Source: Eubacteriaceae bacterium CHKCI004 (lineage in GTDB: Bacteria; Bacillota; Clostridia; Lachnospirales; Lachnospiraceae). From it: 64,000 nucleotides of DNA. Made by a program: the position numbers and the translations under genes. Positions within the stretch are counted from its first letter, which is position 1. Every line of letters starts with the position of its first letter. Where the stretch lies: positions 1 to 64,000 of the forward strand of contig FCNR01000055.1 of the NCBI GenBank assembly GCA_900016875.1, read 5' to 3'. This document shows positions 9,703 to 19,017 of this stretch, in pieces. The notes under the pieces were generated by a model. The model did no database searches. It saw nothing but the letters and a program-made list of their open reading frames with translations, and had not been told where the DNA came from.

Positions 9703-10815
9703 TTATTTTAAAATCAGATTATCTATATTTTTGATAATAATAGTGGTTTTGCCGGTAACGTCTGTCTGAACTTCCAGATTGGCAAGTTTATTATAGGTCT
9801 CCATTGGTATGGAGATCTCAATGCCGCTGTCTGTCACCATAATCTGTTTCTCCAGCTTCTTCACAGTTGATTCGTTGGTAACGGTAAAGTTATCAAATTG
9901 CAAATCATATTGTTCCATCTTCTCATCAAATTCGGATTTCTTCTCCGGGCTGTTTCCGAAAAGCCGATTGCCGATTTCTTCGACGTCGAAAGACTGCCGG
10001 TCCACATATTCTTTTTGAAGAGCGCTTTTTGTATCCATCTTCGTCTTCAGGTCAGCGCCGTCATATTTGTTAGATATGGTGTTGATCACCTTTGTGAGAA
10101 TATTAAGCTTTCTCTTAGGTGGAAGGCTGGTATGGCAGACGAGGAAGTTTTCAGAGAGATAAAATACCTTTTCTCCGTTGACTTCATAGCGTTTCTCGAG
10201 AAGCTTGATGTGCATATCATCAAGATTAATGATGATAGCCTCCGGAATTCTTGTGCCGGATGCAGGAAGCAGCGCTCTGGATTTTACGATATCAGCGCGG
10301 ATTTCTGTTGTGGCTGGTTCTTCCTTGGATGCGGCTCCAGAGGAAACATCTGTATCAGACTCAATATCTGTATCAGAAAAAACGCCAGCGGCAGGGATGT
10401 CCGAAACAGAGATTTCGTGGGTATAGCTTTCTTTGTAGTTCATTTTCAGAAGCGCCAGATAGATGACGCCCTCTGCCTGGAAGGTGACAAACAAAAGGTC
10501 TGCAGCAGGAATGTCCAGCCCTTCTCCCATGGATGTATATAGTTTCTCGGCAATCGCCTGACTGGTGGCGATAAAAGATCCTTCATCTGATTCATCCCAC
10601 GCTGTCAATATAGGGTAGATGGGCGACGTCTCCGGATTAAATTCGCAGTCCTTCGTGTCATCGCTGACGACTATTTTATAAATATGATTACGAATAAATT
10701 CATATAAGTCCGGACCCGGGTCCAGAAGGGTGTTAGAGAGGATGCACTGCCCGTGCATGGTATCAAGAATATGTAAAATCGCTTTTCGGATGATAATATC
10801 GTCTCTGGCTATCAT
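9703..10815 (-). CDS. Nucleoid-associated protein (YejK/NdpA-like)
   Basis: 370 residues. The N-terminal IRKAILHILDTMHGQCILSN and the C-terminal pattern (a GIEISIPMETYN strand-helix, then TGKTTIIIKNI) agree with the 37-kDa nucleoid-associated protein family, which binds DNA in the nucleoid and has a poorly known role. The middle (residues ~140-175) is a low-complexity Ser/Thr/Asp/Glu stretch. The ATG has the ribosome site AGGAGTG. It is divergent from the Ser/Thr kinase gene with only ~75 bases between, so the promoters are close or overlapping. The family call rests on pattern recognition without a search. Confidence 0.65.
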   Translation of the reverse strand: MIARDDIIIRKAILHILDTMHGQCILSNTLLDPGPDLYEFIRNHIYKIVVSDDTKDCEFNPETSPIYPILTAWDESDEGSFIATSQAIAEKLYTSMGEGLDIPAADLLFVTFQAEGVIYLALLKMNYKESYTHEISVSDIPAAGVFSDTDIESDTDVSSGAASKEEPATTEIRADIVKSRALLPASGTRIPEAIIINLDDMHIKLLEKRYEVNGEKVFYLSENFLVCHTSLPPKRKLNILTKVINTISNKYDGADLKTKMDTKSALQKEYVDRQSFDVEEIGNRLFGNSPEKKSEFDEKMEQYDLQFDNFTVTNESTVKKLEKQIMVTDSGIEISIPMETYNKLANLEVQTDVTGKTTIIIKNIDNLILK

Positions 10816-10889
10816 AAATATTCACTCCTTGTACATTTACTGTGTCAATGTCTGAGAGTTTAGTATACCACTGGAAGGGGGAGCTGTAA

Positions 10890-12713
10890 ATGCTGACGGC
10901 AGGAGAGATTGTCGATGGGAAATATATAATTATCAGCGTACTGGGCAGGGGAGGTATGAGTACCGTATATCTGAGCCGGCATATGACTCTGGGAAAAGAG
11001 CGGGCCATAAAAGAAATCTGCCGGGAGGACTGCTCGTGCTATGAATGGCTCAGACAGAGATTGATCAGAGAAGCCAATATTTTAAAGGAGCTGGACCATC
11101 CGAATCTGCCGGAGATTATAGACATTATTGTCAAGAAAGATTCTTTGCTGATTATTATGGAATATATTCCCGGGCATACATTGAAGGAACTGTTGGACAA
11201 ATATGGAAGAATAGATGAAGGCACAGTGATTGAGTGGGGAAGGCAGCTTTGCGAGGTGCTTTTATATCTGCATACAAGAACGCCTCCGGTGATTTACAGA
11301 GATTTAAAGCCTTCCAATGTGATAATAAAACCGGATGGGAAGATTGTTCTCATTGATTTTGGCACGGCGAGGGAATATCGGGAGACGGATGAGGAAGATA
11401 CCATTTGTCTGGGAACGAGAGGATACGCTGCTCCTGAGCAGTATGGAGGCGATCAGAGTGATGAGAGGACAGATATCTATTGTATGGGGGCAACATTGTA
11501 TCATCTTCTGACCGGAAGAAGTCCGGAACAGCCACCCTATCAGATCTGCCCTATACGCAGGTGGGATCCGGGATTCTCTCCCGCTCTGGAAGAGTTTATT
11601 TTGACCTGTACCCGGCCCAACCCGGCGGAGCGTTATCAAAACTGTCAGGAAGCCGGATATGCGATCGAACATCTGGAAGAAAGTACAAAAATATATAGAA
11701 GAAGAGAGAAGAAAAAAATCTGTTTTTTTCTTTGTCTTGCCGCAGGAATGGCAATAAGTGGATTCTTTTCTCTTTTTTGCCGGAACATCATCAGAGATAT
11801 CATTAGAGATGCCATCGTTGTTTATGTGAGACAGGCAGAACGAGCTTCAGACAGCGACGTCAGGGCGGAGAACTATATCGAGGCCCTGGAAATATCGCCT
11901 GCAAACAGCATGATTTATGAAAGTTTGCTGAAGCAATATGTAAAAGTTAATGATTTTACAGTGAAGGAAGCAGCGGAACTGATGAATATACTGGAAATGG
12001 CAGGGAAAGGCGGCGGAGGAACGCCGGTACTTGAGATATTGCGACAGAAGAACCCGGAAACCTATGGCGCATTTTGTTACCACATAGGAATTGGATATTT
12101 TTTCTATATGAATACTATAGAAGGGAAAAAAGCTGCGCAGGTATGGTTTGAAGATGCAGCCCGTAAGCTTTCAGGAGGTATAGAGGAAGCCCAAAGAAAA
12201 AGAGCGTATTTATATGCACGCATATGTTCTTATTATAATACATTTCTGACATCGGGAGAGGATAGAAGCGGCGAACAGCAAGAGCCCGGATATGTTGATT
12301 TTTTTAACACTCTGAGCAGTTTAAATGATATCACACTCCAGGAAAGCAGCTCGTCCTCTCAGGCGGCCGCAGCCTACATGGTATCAGTGGAAGTGGCGGT
12401 GGAGCTTGCAGGTTTTGCCGTTCAATTCCAGAAAGAAGGGAGAATATCCAGTGAGAGAATACAGAAAGAACTGGATAAAATTTATGTAATAAGAGAAGAG
12501 ACAGGGGAGGAAGCAGACTGGGGTGAAAGAAATGAAAAACAGACGGAAGAGAGCAAGGCAGCAGATGGCTCGGAAAAAAATTATTTTGGCAGAATCGACA
12601 TACTGGAGAAATTCAGAGCAAAAGAAGAAATCGATAATCTGAAAAATCTTGTCATAGACGCTGGCAGAAAAAATGCTCTGGCGGCAATGGCCTTAAAGCA
12701 GGGAGGAGGATAA
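10890..12713 (+). CDS. Membrane Ser/Thr protein kinase (PknB-like) with extracellular TPR-like region
   Basis: 607 residues. Residues ~10-265 form a Hanks-type kinase: glycine loop GRGGMSTV (19-26), lysine Lys41, catalytic loop YRDLKPSN (136-143, Tyr in place of the usual His of HRD), DFG (156-158) and APE (181-183), so it should be active. After a basic stretch there is one membrane segment (~277-297). Residues ~315-600 would be outside the cell and contain a TPR-like helix pair (AENYIEALEISPANSMIY). PASTA repeats are absent. The ribosome site is GGAAGGGGGAG. The next gene starts 17 bases later and encodes a large envelope protein, which may be its ligand sensor or substrate. Confidence 0.88.
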   Translation: MLTAGEIVDGKYIIISVLGRGGMSTVYLSRHMTLGKERAIKEICREDCSCYEWLRQRLIREANILKELDHPNLPEIIDIIVKKDSLLIIMEYIPGHTLKELLDKYGRIDEGTVIEWGRQLCEVLLYLHTRTPPVIYRDLKPSNVIIKPDGKIVLIDFGTAREYRETDEEDTICLGTRGYAAPEQYGGDQSDERTDIYCMGATLYHLLTGRSPEQPPYQICPIRRWDPGFSPALEEFILTCTRPNPAERYQNCQEAGYAIEHLEESTKIYRRREKKKICFFLCLAAGMAISGFFSLFCRNIIRDIIRDAIVVYVRQAERASDSDVRAENYIEALEISPANSMIYESLLKQYVKVNDFTVKEAAELMNILEMAGKGGGGTPVLEILRQKNPETYGAFCYHIGIGYFFYMNTIEGKKAAQVWFEDAARKLSGGIEEAQRKRAYLYARICSYYNTFLTSGEDRSGEQQEPGYVDFFNTLSSLNDITLQESSSSSQAAAAYMVSVEVAVELAGFAVQFQKEGRISSERIQKELDKIYVIREETGEEADWGERNEKQTEESKAADGSEKNYFGRIDILEKFRAKEEIDNLKNLVIDAGRKNALAAMALKQGGG

Positions 12714-12730
12714 ATGGGGTAGAGAACAGT

Positions 12731-15700
12731 ATGCATATTGTGGCAAAAATAGAGATATGGCGGTATCTGGAACTCTGCGGATATGCAGGAATGATCTTGT
12801 TTGCGGCGGCAGCGGCGTATATATTCTGGAAAGTAAAAATATACGAAGCATTTTGGTATTTTTTTAAAAAATGGAAAAGAAAAAGAGAATGGAAAAAACA
12901 GTATAGAAAAAGGATGAAGGTGCTCATCTGCGTCTGTGTGTCCGGTATTTGTTTTACTGCGGGATGTAGCCGTACGGAACTGGCATCAGTAAAAAATAGG
13001 CCAGTAAAAGCAAATATGTTTTCTGTATCGGCAAGAGAAATGCCGACAGCGGCGGACACGGTACCGGAGATAATCATTCTGCCGTCAGATAAATGTAATC
13101 TGGTGGAAAACATCAATTATTATAATGAGGGCATATACGGGAAAATATCAGTGGAAAAAGAATGGGTGGAAAAAGGAGAAATTACGCTGCGGGCAGTTCC
13201 GCTTGACAATGTGGCGGAGGAAGAAGCAGGAATTGACAGAGAAAGCAGTGAGGATGGCAGTTATAAGATTCAAGACTGGTATGTGGATGAAAACAGAGTA
13301 GAATTCCATTTTAACCTGCAGGGTAAATGGATGATTGCATTCTCCTGTCGAATAAAGACGGAAGAAAACAGCAGCGAACAAGTTTATACGGCTGAGAGCG
13401 AGCCATTTGTGGTGGACAGGGAAGAACCGGAGTTGTCCGTTATCTATGGCAATTGCAGAGGAATCAGCAGTGCGAAGTCTTCTGAGGAAAATGTAAACCG
13501 TATCATCCAGAGAAATATAAAGAGGATTTCCTCATCGGACTGCGAAGTGTTTGCTTCTGGAAAAGGAGAGGTTACGATTAAGATAAAAGAAGATTATTTT
13601 TCACCCGAAGATGTGAGAATAAAGGTGTTTAAAGAAGATTATGAAAGCGGCAGGAAACAAGATGTTGCGAAACAGTGGGAGCAGAGGGGGCAAAGTGGAA
13701 ATAATCAAAAACTAAATGGAGGAAAATGGGAACAAAAAGGAAATACATTTATTCTTCAGTATCAATGGGAGGAAGAAGGACATTATCAATTTCATATTGA
13801 ATATGAAGATAAAGCAGGAAACAGACTGACGGCGCAAGAAAACAGTGAGACAGATTTCTGTATGGACGGAAGCGCGTATGAGGGCCCGACTTATACCCTT
13901 GATAATACTCCGCCGGAGCTTAAAGCATTTATCTATAATCAGGAGCCCGGGAAAATATGGGGAGCCCGAAGTTATTTTACAGAAAGCCCGGTCATAATAG
14001 TTGAAATAGAAGAAGAAAATTTTAATCAGCAGGATTTTTCATTTCAGAATGTTATGACCCGCGCAGACAGACGGCAGATACGTCCCCTCTGTAGTGAGGA
14101 TGATTATGCCATCGTGTGGGCAAGCAGCTACGAAAAAGGAAAACGGCGAAACAGAGCAGTGATTGCTCTAAAAGAAGAAGCTAATTATACATTTTCCGGA
14201 TGGGTGACAGATGGATGCGGACAGAAAAGTTCTGTTCAGGAAGGGCAGTGTACGTATGATACAACACCACCGGAAATTATGATTCGCATCAAAGGACAGG
14301 ATTTTTTTGCGCCTTATGAAACATATCAGTATTTTGGCAGAAAGAAAATGATTGTTTCGGTTACGGCAAAAGATGATATCAGCGGCGTGCAGGCTATCAT
14401 GCATAAAGAAGGGCGGGAAGAGTCAGAGGGGAGTGAGGCTGTCATCAGTTCCAATGAAAAAACAGACGTGCTGAAGGATGATCTGTCCGAATACTACACG
14501 GATATCGTAGTGAGTCAGCAGGATTTCAAAGGGACAATCTTTATATGGGCGAAAAACTTTGCGGGACAGAAAAGCCGTGAAGTCAACAGCCCGGGGATGA
14601 TTCTGGCCTCTCCTTCCATGCATCAAAATAGCAGCGGCATTACCCTGGAGTTATCAGAGGCAGACTATACAGATGAGAAGAAAAAAGTAAAGTATTATCG
14701 AGGTCCCATCACTATAACGGCGAAAGGAACGGACAGTTATGCGGGAATCAGAGAGTTTACGCTTGATATCAGGGATCAGAGGAGGCATAAACAGGAAAAG
14801 GCTGTGTCTGAAGAAGAACAGCCGTCAAGAGGACAGGAATCCGGATGGCTGGAGTCAGATTGGCAAAATAAAAACCAGAAAAAAGATATCGTCTATGAAA
14901 AAATGCTGACAATGCGTGTGAAAGCAGAGGATTTTCAGGATACCGGTGAAAAGAAGCCTCTGAAAATTGGCGCGACGCTCATAGATAACGCAGGTAATCA
15001 AACGTCTGAAAAATACAAGGAATACCGCGTTGTGACTGACAGTCAAAAGCCTGAGGTCGGGGTCGTTTATGATACTGATGATGCAGAGAACGGCCAATAT
15101 TATAACTGTACCAGAACGGCTACGGTTACCGTCCGGGACAGAAACTTCAATCCCCATGCGGTGCGGTGGGATATCTCCGGTTCCAATCAAAATTATCAGA
15201 TTGGGAGATGGACCGGGGAGGGGGAACTGCATCAATGCCAGGTGACTTTTGCGGAAGAAGGAAAAAATTATCGGATAAAGCTTGAAGTGGAGGATTATGC
15301 GGGAAATAAAACGGTATGGGATGAAGATCATAATTTTACTATAGATAAGACACCTCCTGTCATTGAGATGGCGATCGATGCTGGCAATGCGGAAAATAAG
15401 ATATATTATCGTTCTCCGCAGAAGATCACATTTCATGTAAAAGATAAGAATATAGATCCGGAAAGTGCTGCCGTGTATTTTCAGAATCGGCGAAAAAAAG
15501 GAAAAACGATTTCTTTGACACATACCGAAAGCAATCATTATATTGCAACACAGATGTATAAAAAGGACGGGGAATACCGCCTTTATTTTCAGTGTACAGA
15601 CTTGGCGGGAAATGTATCGAAAAGTGAACAGGCGCTGCGCTTTGTTATTGACTGTACTGCGCCTGAAATTCAGGTTGACGGAGCGGCAGATAATATGGCG

Positions 15701-16975
15701 TATACAGGGAAAGTGTGTCCGTCCGTAACGGTAAGAGATAAGAATCTTGCAGACGGACTGGTAAATGTAAAGCTGGAAAAAATTGACGGAGCGGTGAACA
15801 GAGCTATCGATGGGGTGGCAGATGGGGCTTCCGCATCCGGCGTTTCTGCGGTAATTGCCAAATATACATGGGTTAATTTTCCGTATAACGAAGAGGCAGA
15901 TGGAGTCTACCGGCTGCAGGCATATGCGGAAGATCTGGCCGGAAACCATAGTACTTTAGGAAAAGGAATTGTGTTTACGGTTAATCGATTTGGCTCAGTG
16001 TACGTGCTGCAGGATGGATTGGAAACAATTTTGAAGCAGGGATATATGAGAAAGCCAGAAGGGATCGTGATTACTGAATACAGTGTTAATCCTGTTGATA
16101 CAAGAATTACGATATTGAAAGATAACCAGAGCTGGAGGGGGTTATATCTGGGAGATATTCCATCAGAAAAAGAATCCGCACAGGAGATGACGCAAAGATA
16201 TCATCAGCCTGCGGCAAAGAGCAAAATAGAATCTCTCTGGCAGCGGGAAACACGGGATGGGAAATATGCTGTACTGACAGGCAAGGCAGTTTCGGGAGAA
16301 AGAAGCGGCTGGTATGTGAAACGACATTTCGTTTCTGAGAGAAATTTCCGGGAGGAGGGAACTTATCAGATTACGCTTGAATCCAGCGGGTATATTATGA
16401 AAAACGGAAAAAGGAATATCATAAAGGAGACGAGCAGCACACTCAGAGGAAAAACAATTTATTTTACGGTGGACAAGACGCCGCCGGCAGTTCAGATCGG
16501 AGGTCTGGAAAAGGAATACTATGAAGAAGAGACACATCCTTTTGTCATCACGGTGATGGATAATTTTGCCTTTGCGCACATGGATTTAACTATACGGCGG
16601 GAAGATGCTGATGAAAAAGAAGAAACTATCCGAATCACTCCTGATGATCTGGAAAGTAACCAGAGTGTTGTGAAGGAACTCAAGGCATATGAGGGCAGAC
16701 AGACGATTTCTTATCAGGCGTGGGATGCCGCTGGAAATTGTCTGGACTCAGAGAAGGCCGGAGAAGAGATCAGCTGCGTGGTTCTCAGCCGGGAAATGGC
16801 GGAAAAAAGAAAAAGTAATGTCAAAAGTGAGCTGGGAGAAGCAAAAGACTGGGGAGAAACGGAGAATCCGGGAAGAAGTACTGCCGGACTGATATCTCAG
16901 ATTGCGGGTCTGCTGCTGGCGGTACTGGGACTGGCTGCAGCGGCCGGTGCCGCTGGTTACCGCAAACTGTTTTGA
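12731..16975 (+). CDS. Large membrane-anchored Ig-like repeat protein
   Basis: 1414 residues with no recognised catalytic motif. An N-terminal membrane segment (~17-36) is followed by a strongly basic stretch and a second hydrophobic segment ending in a Cys that weakly resembles a lipobox (FTAGC). The bulk is an array of bacterial Ig-like modules. Their boundaries are marked by at least six repeats of the linker DxTPPEI type (DNTPPEL, DTTPPEI, DKTPPVI, DCTAPEI, DKTPPAV, and a diverged DREEPEL), and each module repeats a [DE]xNFxPxxV-like strand. The protein ends in another membrane segment and a short basic tail. It lies 17 bases after the kinase gene, so they are probably co-transcribed and work together at the envelope. 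Function unknown. Confidence 0.8.
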   Translation: MHIVAKIEIWRYLELCGYAGMILFAAAAAYIFWKVKIYEAFWYFFKKWKRKREWKKQYRKRMKVLICVCVSGICFTAGCSRTELASVKNRPVKANMFSVSAREMPTAADTVPEIIILPSDKCNLVENINYYNEGIYGKISVEKEWVEKGEITLRAVPLDNVAEEEAGIDRESSEDGSYKIQDWYVDENRVEFHFNLQGKWMIAFSCRIKTEENSSEQVYTAESEPFVVDREEPELSVIYGNCRGISSAKSSEENVNRIIQRNIKRISSSDCEVFASGKGEVTIKIKEDYFSPEDVRIKVFKEDYESGRKQDVAKQWEQRGQSGNNQKLNGGKWEQKGNTFILQYQWEEEGHYQFHIEYEDKAGNRLTAQENSETDFCMDGSAYEGPTYTLDNTPPELKAFIYNQEPGKIWGARSYFTESPVIIVEIEEENFNQQDFSFQNVMTRADRRQIRPLCSEDDYAIVWASSYEKGKRRNRAVIALKEEANYTFSGWVTDGCGQKSSVQEGQCTYDTTPPEIMIRIKGQDFFAPYETYQYFGRKKMIVSVTAKDDISGVQAIMHKEGREESEGSEAVISSNEKTDVLKDDLSEYYTDIVVSQQDFKGTIFIWAKNFAGQKSREVNSPGMILASPSMHQNSSGITLELSEADYTDEKKKVKYYRGPITITAKGTDSYAGIREFTLDIRDQRRHKQEKAVSEEEQPSRGQESGWLESDWQNKNQKKDIVYEKMLTMRVKAEDFQDTGEKKPLKIGATLIDNAGNQTSEKYKEYRVVTDSQKPEVGVVYDTDDAENGQYYNCTRTATVTVRDRNFNPHAVRWDISGSNQNYQIGRWTGEGELHQCQVTFAEEGKNYRIKLEVEDYAGNKTVWDEDHNFTIDKTPPVIEMAIDAGNAENKIYYRSPQKITFHVKDKNIDPESAAVYFQNRRKKGKTISLTHTESNHYIATQMYKKDGEYRLYFQCTDLAGNVSKSEQALRFVIDCTAPEIQVDGAADNMAYTGKVCPSVTVRDKNLADGLVNVKLEKIDGAVNRAIDGVADGASASGVSAVIAKYTWVNFPYNEEADGVYRLQAYAEDLAGNHSTLGKGIVFTVNRFGSVYVLQDGLETILKQGYMRKPEGIVITEYSVNPVDTRITILKDNQSWRGLYLGDIPSEKESAQEMTQRYHQPAAKSKIESLWQRETRDGKYAVLTGKAVSGERSGWYVKRHFVSERNFREEGTYQITLESSGYIMKNGKRNIIKETSSTLRGKTIYFTVDKTPPAVQIGGLEKEYYEEETHPFVITVMDNFAFAHMDLTIRREDADEKEETIRITPDDLESNQSVVKELKAYEGRQTISYQAWDAAGNCLDSEKAGEEISCVVLSREMAEKRKSNVKSELGEAKDWGETENPGRSTAGLISQIAGLLLAVLGLAAAAGAAGYRKLF

Positions 16976-17023
16976 CGCGGCAGCAAAATTTTGTTATAGT
17001 TAATTCATGGAGGTAGGCGCAGC

Positions 17024-17203
17024 ATGGATTTTCAGGTTGGAGAAGTGATCAAGATGAAAAAGCCGCATCCCTGCGGGACTAATGAGTGGAAGCTGCTTCG
17101 GGTCGGGATGGACTTTCGGCTGCAGTGCAATGGCTGCGGTCGCCAGGTTATGCTTCCGCGAAAGATTGTGGAGAAGAATTTCCGGGGATATGTAAAAAAA
17201 TAA
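17024..17203 (+). CDS. DUF951 family small protein
   Basis: 59 residues. Begins MDFQVGEVIKMKKPHPCG and continues NEWKLLRVGMDFRLQCNGCGR, the standard pattern of the DUF951 family found across Firmicutes next to rpsF. Three Cys (one in PHPCG, two in CNGCG) suggest a metal site. The ribosome site is GGAGGTAGG. The spacing to rpsF holds a promoter, so it need not be co-transcribed. Function unknown. Confidence 0.85.
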   Translation: MDFQVGEVIKMKKPHPCGTNEWKLLRVGMDFRLQCNGCGRQVMLPRKIVEKNFRGYVKK

Positions 17204-17204
17204 C

Positions 17205-17233
17205 TTGTTTTTATGAATGCTCTATGGTAGAAT
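17205..17233 (+). promoter_or_regulatory. Promoter of the rpsF operon
   Basis: TTGTTT (17205-17210), a 17-base spacer and TAGAAT (17228-17233) directly follow the DUF951 stop codon. Confidence 0.5.
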
Positions 17234-17237
17234 AGGT

Positions 17238-17295
17238 CATTGTAGTGCGAAAATCCTTGTTCTCCCGGGAGGGGAGGACCATAAAGACCAGAAGG
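17238..17295 (+). promoter_or_regulatory. Possible S6:S18 autoregulatory leader
   Basis: The 78-base leader of rpsF contains a GC-rich fold around TTCTCCCGGGAGGGGAGGA with a CCG element. In many bacteria the S6:S18 complex binds such a leader to repress its own operon. I see the fold and context but did not compute a structure, so the call is tentative. Confidence 0.35.
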
Positions 17296-17311
17296 AGGTG
17301 CAAGAATAACC

Positions 17312-17599
17312 ATGAATAAGTATGAATTAGCATTGGTTGTGAATGCAAAGATCGAAGACGACGCTAGAGCCGAAGCCGTTGAGAGAGTGAAAGCTTTAAT
17401 CGAGAGATTCGGTGGAGTGATTACTAACGTTGATGAATGGGGTAAGAAGAGATTAGCTTACGAAATTCAGAAGATGAGAGAGGGATATTACTATTTCATC
17501 CAATTCGATGCATCCAGTGACTGCCCGGCACAGCTTGAACAGCGTGTACGTATCATGGAGCCAGTCATCAGATATTTATGCGTTAAACAGGATGCATAA
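17312..17599 (+). CDS. rpsF: 30S ribosomal protein S6
   Basis: 95 residues with the S6 core: YELALVVNAKIED at the start, WGKKRLAYEIQKMREGYYYF in the middle and an EPVIRYLCVK end. S6 binds S18 on the small subunit platform. It heads the conserved rpsF-ssb-rpsR operon. The ribosome site AGAAGGAGGTG is strong. Confidence 0.97.
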   Translation: MNKYELALVVNAKIEDDARAEAVERVKALIERFGGVITNVDEWGKKRLAYEIQKMREGYYYFIQFDASSDCPAQLEQRVRIMEPVIRYLCVKQDA

Positions 17600-17616
17600 C
17601 GAATAGGAGGAATTCC

Positions 17617-18108
17617 ATGAATAAAGTAATTTTGATGGGACGTTTGACCAGAAATCCGGATGTGAGATATTCACAGGGAGAGAAGGCAACGTGCGTAGCA
17701 AGATATACTTTAGCAGTTAACAGAAGATTCCGGAGAGAAGGCGACCAGGACGCAGACTTTATCAACTGTGTTGCATTTGGAAGACAGGGAGAGTTTGCAG
17801 AGAAGTATCTGAAACAGGGTACGAAGATTGTTATTTCCGGAAGAATTCAGACAGGCAGTTATACCAACCGCGAGGGTGTTAAGGTGTATACCACAGATGT
17901 TGTGGTTGAAGAACAGGATTTTGCTGAGAGCAAGGCTGCTGCAGCGAATTACAGCGGAGGATATCAGCAGAACAGCTACCAGGGAGCGCCGGCTCCTGCA
18001 CCGGAACCACAGCCGACCATGACCAGCCGTCCGGCTCCGTCAGAAGCGGTGAGCGACGGATTCATGACAATTCCGGAGGGAATTGAAGAAGAACTGCCAT
18101 TTATCTAA
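17617..18108 (+). CDS. ssb: Single-stranded DNA-binding protein
   Basis: 163 residues. The OB-fold domain (residues ~1-105) starts MNKVILMGRLTRNPDVRYSQ and includes FINCVAFGRQGEFAEKYLKQG. A Gly/Gln/Pro-rich tail follows and ends in the acidic tip EEELPFI, which binds partner proteins in replication and repair. It lies between rpsF and rpsR as in most Firmicutes, with the ribosome site TAGGAGGAA. Confidence 0.97.
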   Translation: MNKVILMGRLTRNPDVRYSQGEKATCVARYTLAVNRRFRREGDQDADFINCVAFGRQGEFAEKYLKQGTKIVISGRIQTGSYTNREGVKVYTTDVVVEEQDFAESKAAAANYSGGYQQNSYQGAPAPAPEPQPTMTSRPAPSEAVSDGFMTIPEGIEEELPFI

Positions 18109-18137
18109 GGTTTGAGGAATTTAGGAGGTAATATCAA

Positions 18138-18398
18138 ATGGCATACAGCAAAGAACGCGGCGATTCTTCCATGAGAAGAAGAGGCGGACGCAGAAGAAAA
18201 AAAGTCTGCATTTTCTGTGCAGATAAGAATTCAGTCATCGACTACAAGGATGTTAATAAGTTAAAGAGATACGTTTCTGAGAGAGGCAAGATTTTACCGA
18301 GAAGAATTACCGGTAACTGTGCAAAACATCAGAGAGCTCTCACTGTGGCAGTGAAGAGAGCAAGACACGTATCCTTGATGCCTTACACAGTAGAATAA
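18138..18398 (+). CDS. rpsR: 30S ribosomal protein S18
   Basis: 86 residues with the S18 blocks [29 protein letters not shown] and [22 protein letters not shown]. Cys residues in CIFC and NCAKH mark a zinc-binding-type S18. The ribosome site is TAGGAGGTAA. Last gene of the operon; a terminator follows. Confidence 0.97.
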   Translation: MAYSKERGDSSMRRRGGRRRKKVCIFCADKNSVIDYKDVNKLKRYVSERGKILPRRITGNCAKHQRALTVAVKRARHVSLMPYTVE

Positions 18399-18420
18399 TG
18401 TGTCTTTGAGCATAGTATTG

Positions 18421-18459
18421 TCGCAGCAGTTGGGAGAACCAGTTGCTGCGATTCTTTTT
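18421..18459 (+). terminator. Terminator after rpsR
   Basis: Stem TCGCAGCAGTTGG / CCAGTTGCTGCGA around a short loop (GAGAA) is followed by TTCTTTTTC. Confidence 0.8.
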
Positions 18460-18482
18460 CACAGAACAAACGGGAGGTTATC

Positions 18483-18878
18483 ATGAAAAAGAGAGGAATA
18501 TTAAATGCACAGCTGTCTTATCTGATAGCGGCATTGGGACATAAAGATTTATTTATGATCGGCGATGCCGGCATGCCTATACCGGAAGATGTAGAAGTGG
18601 TGGATCTTGTGCTGACGGCGGGAGTACCATCCTTCAAACAGGTTATGGATGCTGTTCTGGAGGAAACATGTGTGGAGGGGTACTATCTTGCCCACGAAAT
18701 TAAAGAGTTTAATCCGGATTTGGAGGATTACATTAAAGATTCACTGAAAGATGCGGAGGTAGAATATATGCCGCATGAAGATTTGAAAAAGTTTAGCAGC
18801 AAATGCAGATTTGCTATCCGGACGGGAGAATTTTCACCATATCCAAATGTGATTTTAAGAGCTGGCGTAGTATTCTGA
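18483..18878 (+). CDS. rbsD: D-ribose pyranase (RbsD/FucU family)
   Basis: 131 residues, matching RbsD throughout: MKKRGILNAQLSYLIAALGH with catalytic-type His20, GDAGMPIP, the LTAGVPSF segment and the C-terminal RTGEFSPYPNVILRAGVVF. RbsD interconverts the pyranose and furanose forms of ribose before phosphorylation. No ribose transporter or ribokinase is adjacent, so it stands alone here. The ribosome site is GGGAGG. Confidence 0.93.
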   Translation: MKKRGILNAQLSYLIAALGHKDLFMIGDAGMPIPEDVEVVDLVLTAGVPSFKQVMDAVLEETCVEGYYLAHEIKEFNPDLEDYIKDSLKDAEVEYMPHEDLKKFSSKCRFAIRTGEFSPYPNVILRAGVVF

Positions 18879-18941
18879 TATTGCATTTTTGCAAACAGTC
18901 ATTACAAAACTGTTAAAAGATGGTTACTTTCTCTGAATGTG

Positions 18942-18969
18942 TTGAAAACTGCTAAAAAAAGAGTTATAC
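18942..18969 (+). promoter_or_regulatory. Promoter of the YgjP-like gene
   Basis: TTGAAA (18942-18947), a 16-base spacer and TTATAC (18964-18969) precede the gene starting at 19018. Confidence 0.55.
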
Positions 18970-19017
18970 TGCAAAATAACAGCGGTTTACTGAATCAACG
19001 CAGGAAAGGGGCGGCTC

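Noticed and set aside
12950-12975. Lipobox at FTAGC making the Ig-repeat protein a lipoprotein
   Set aside because: The motif is weak (Thr at -3) and lies after an earlier membrane segment; kept only as a note in the feature.
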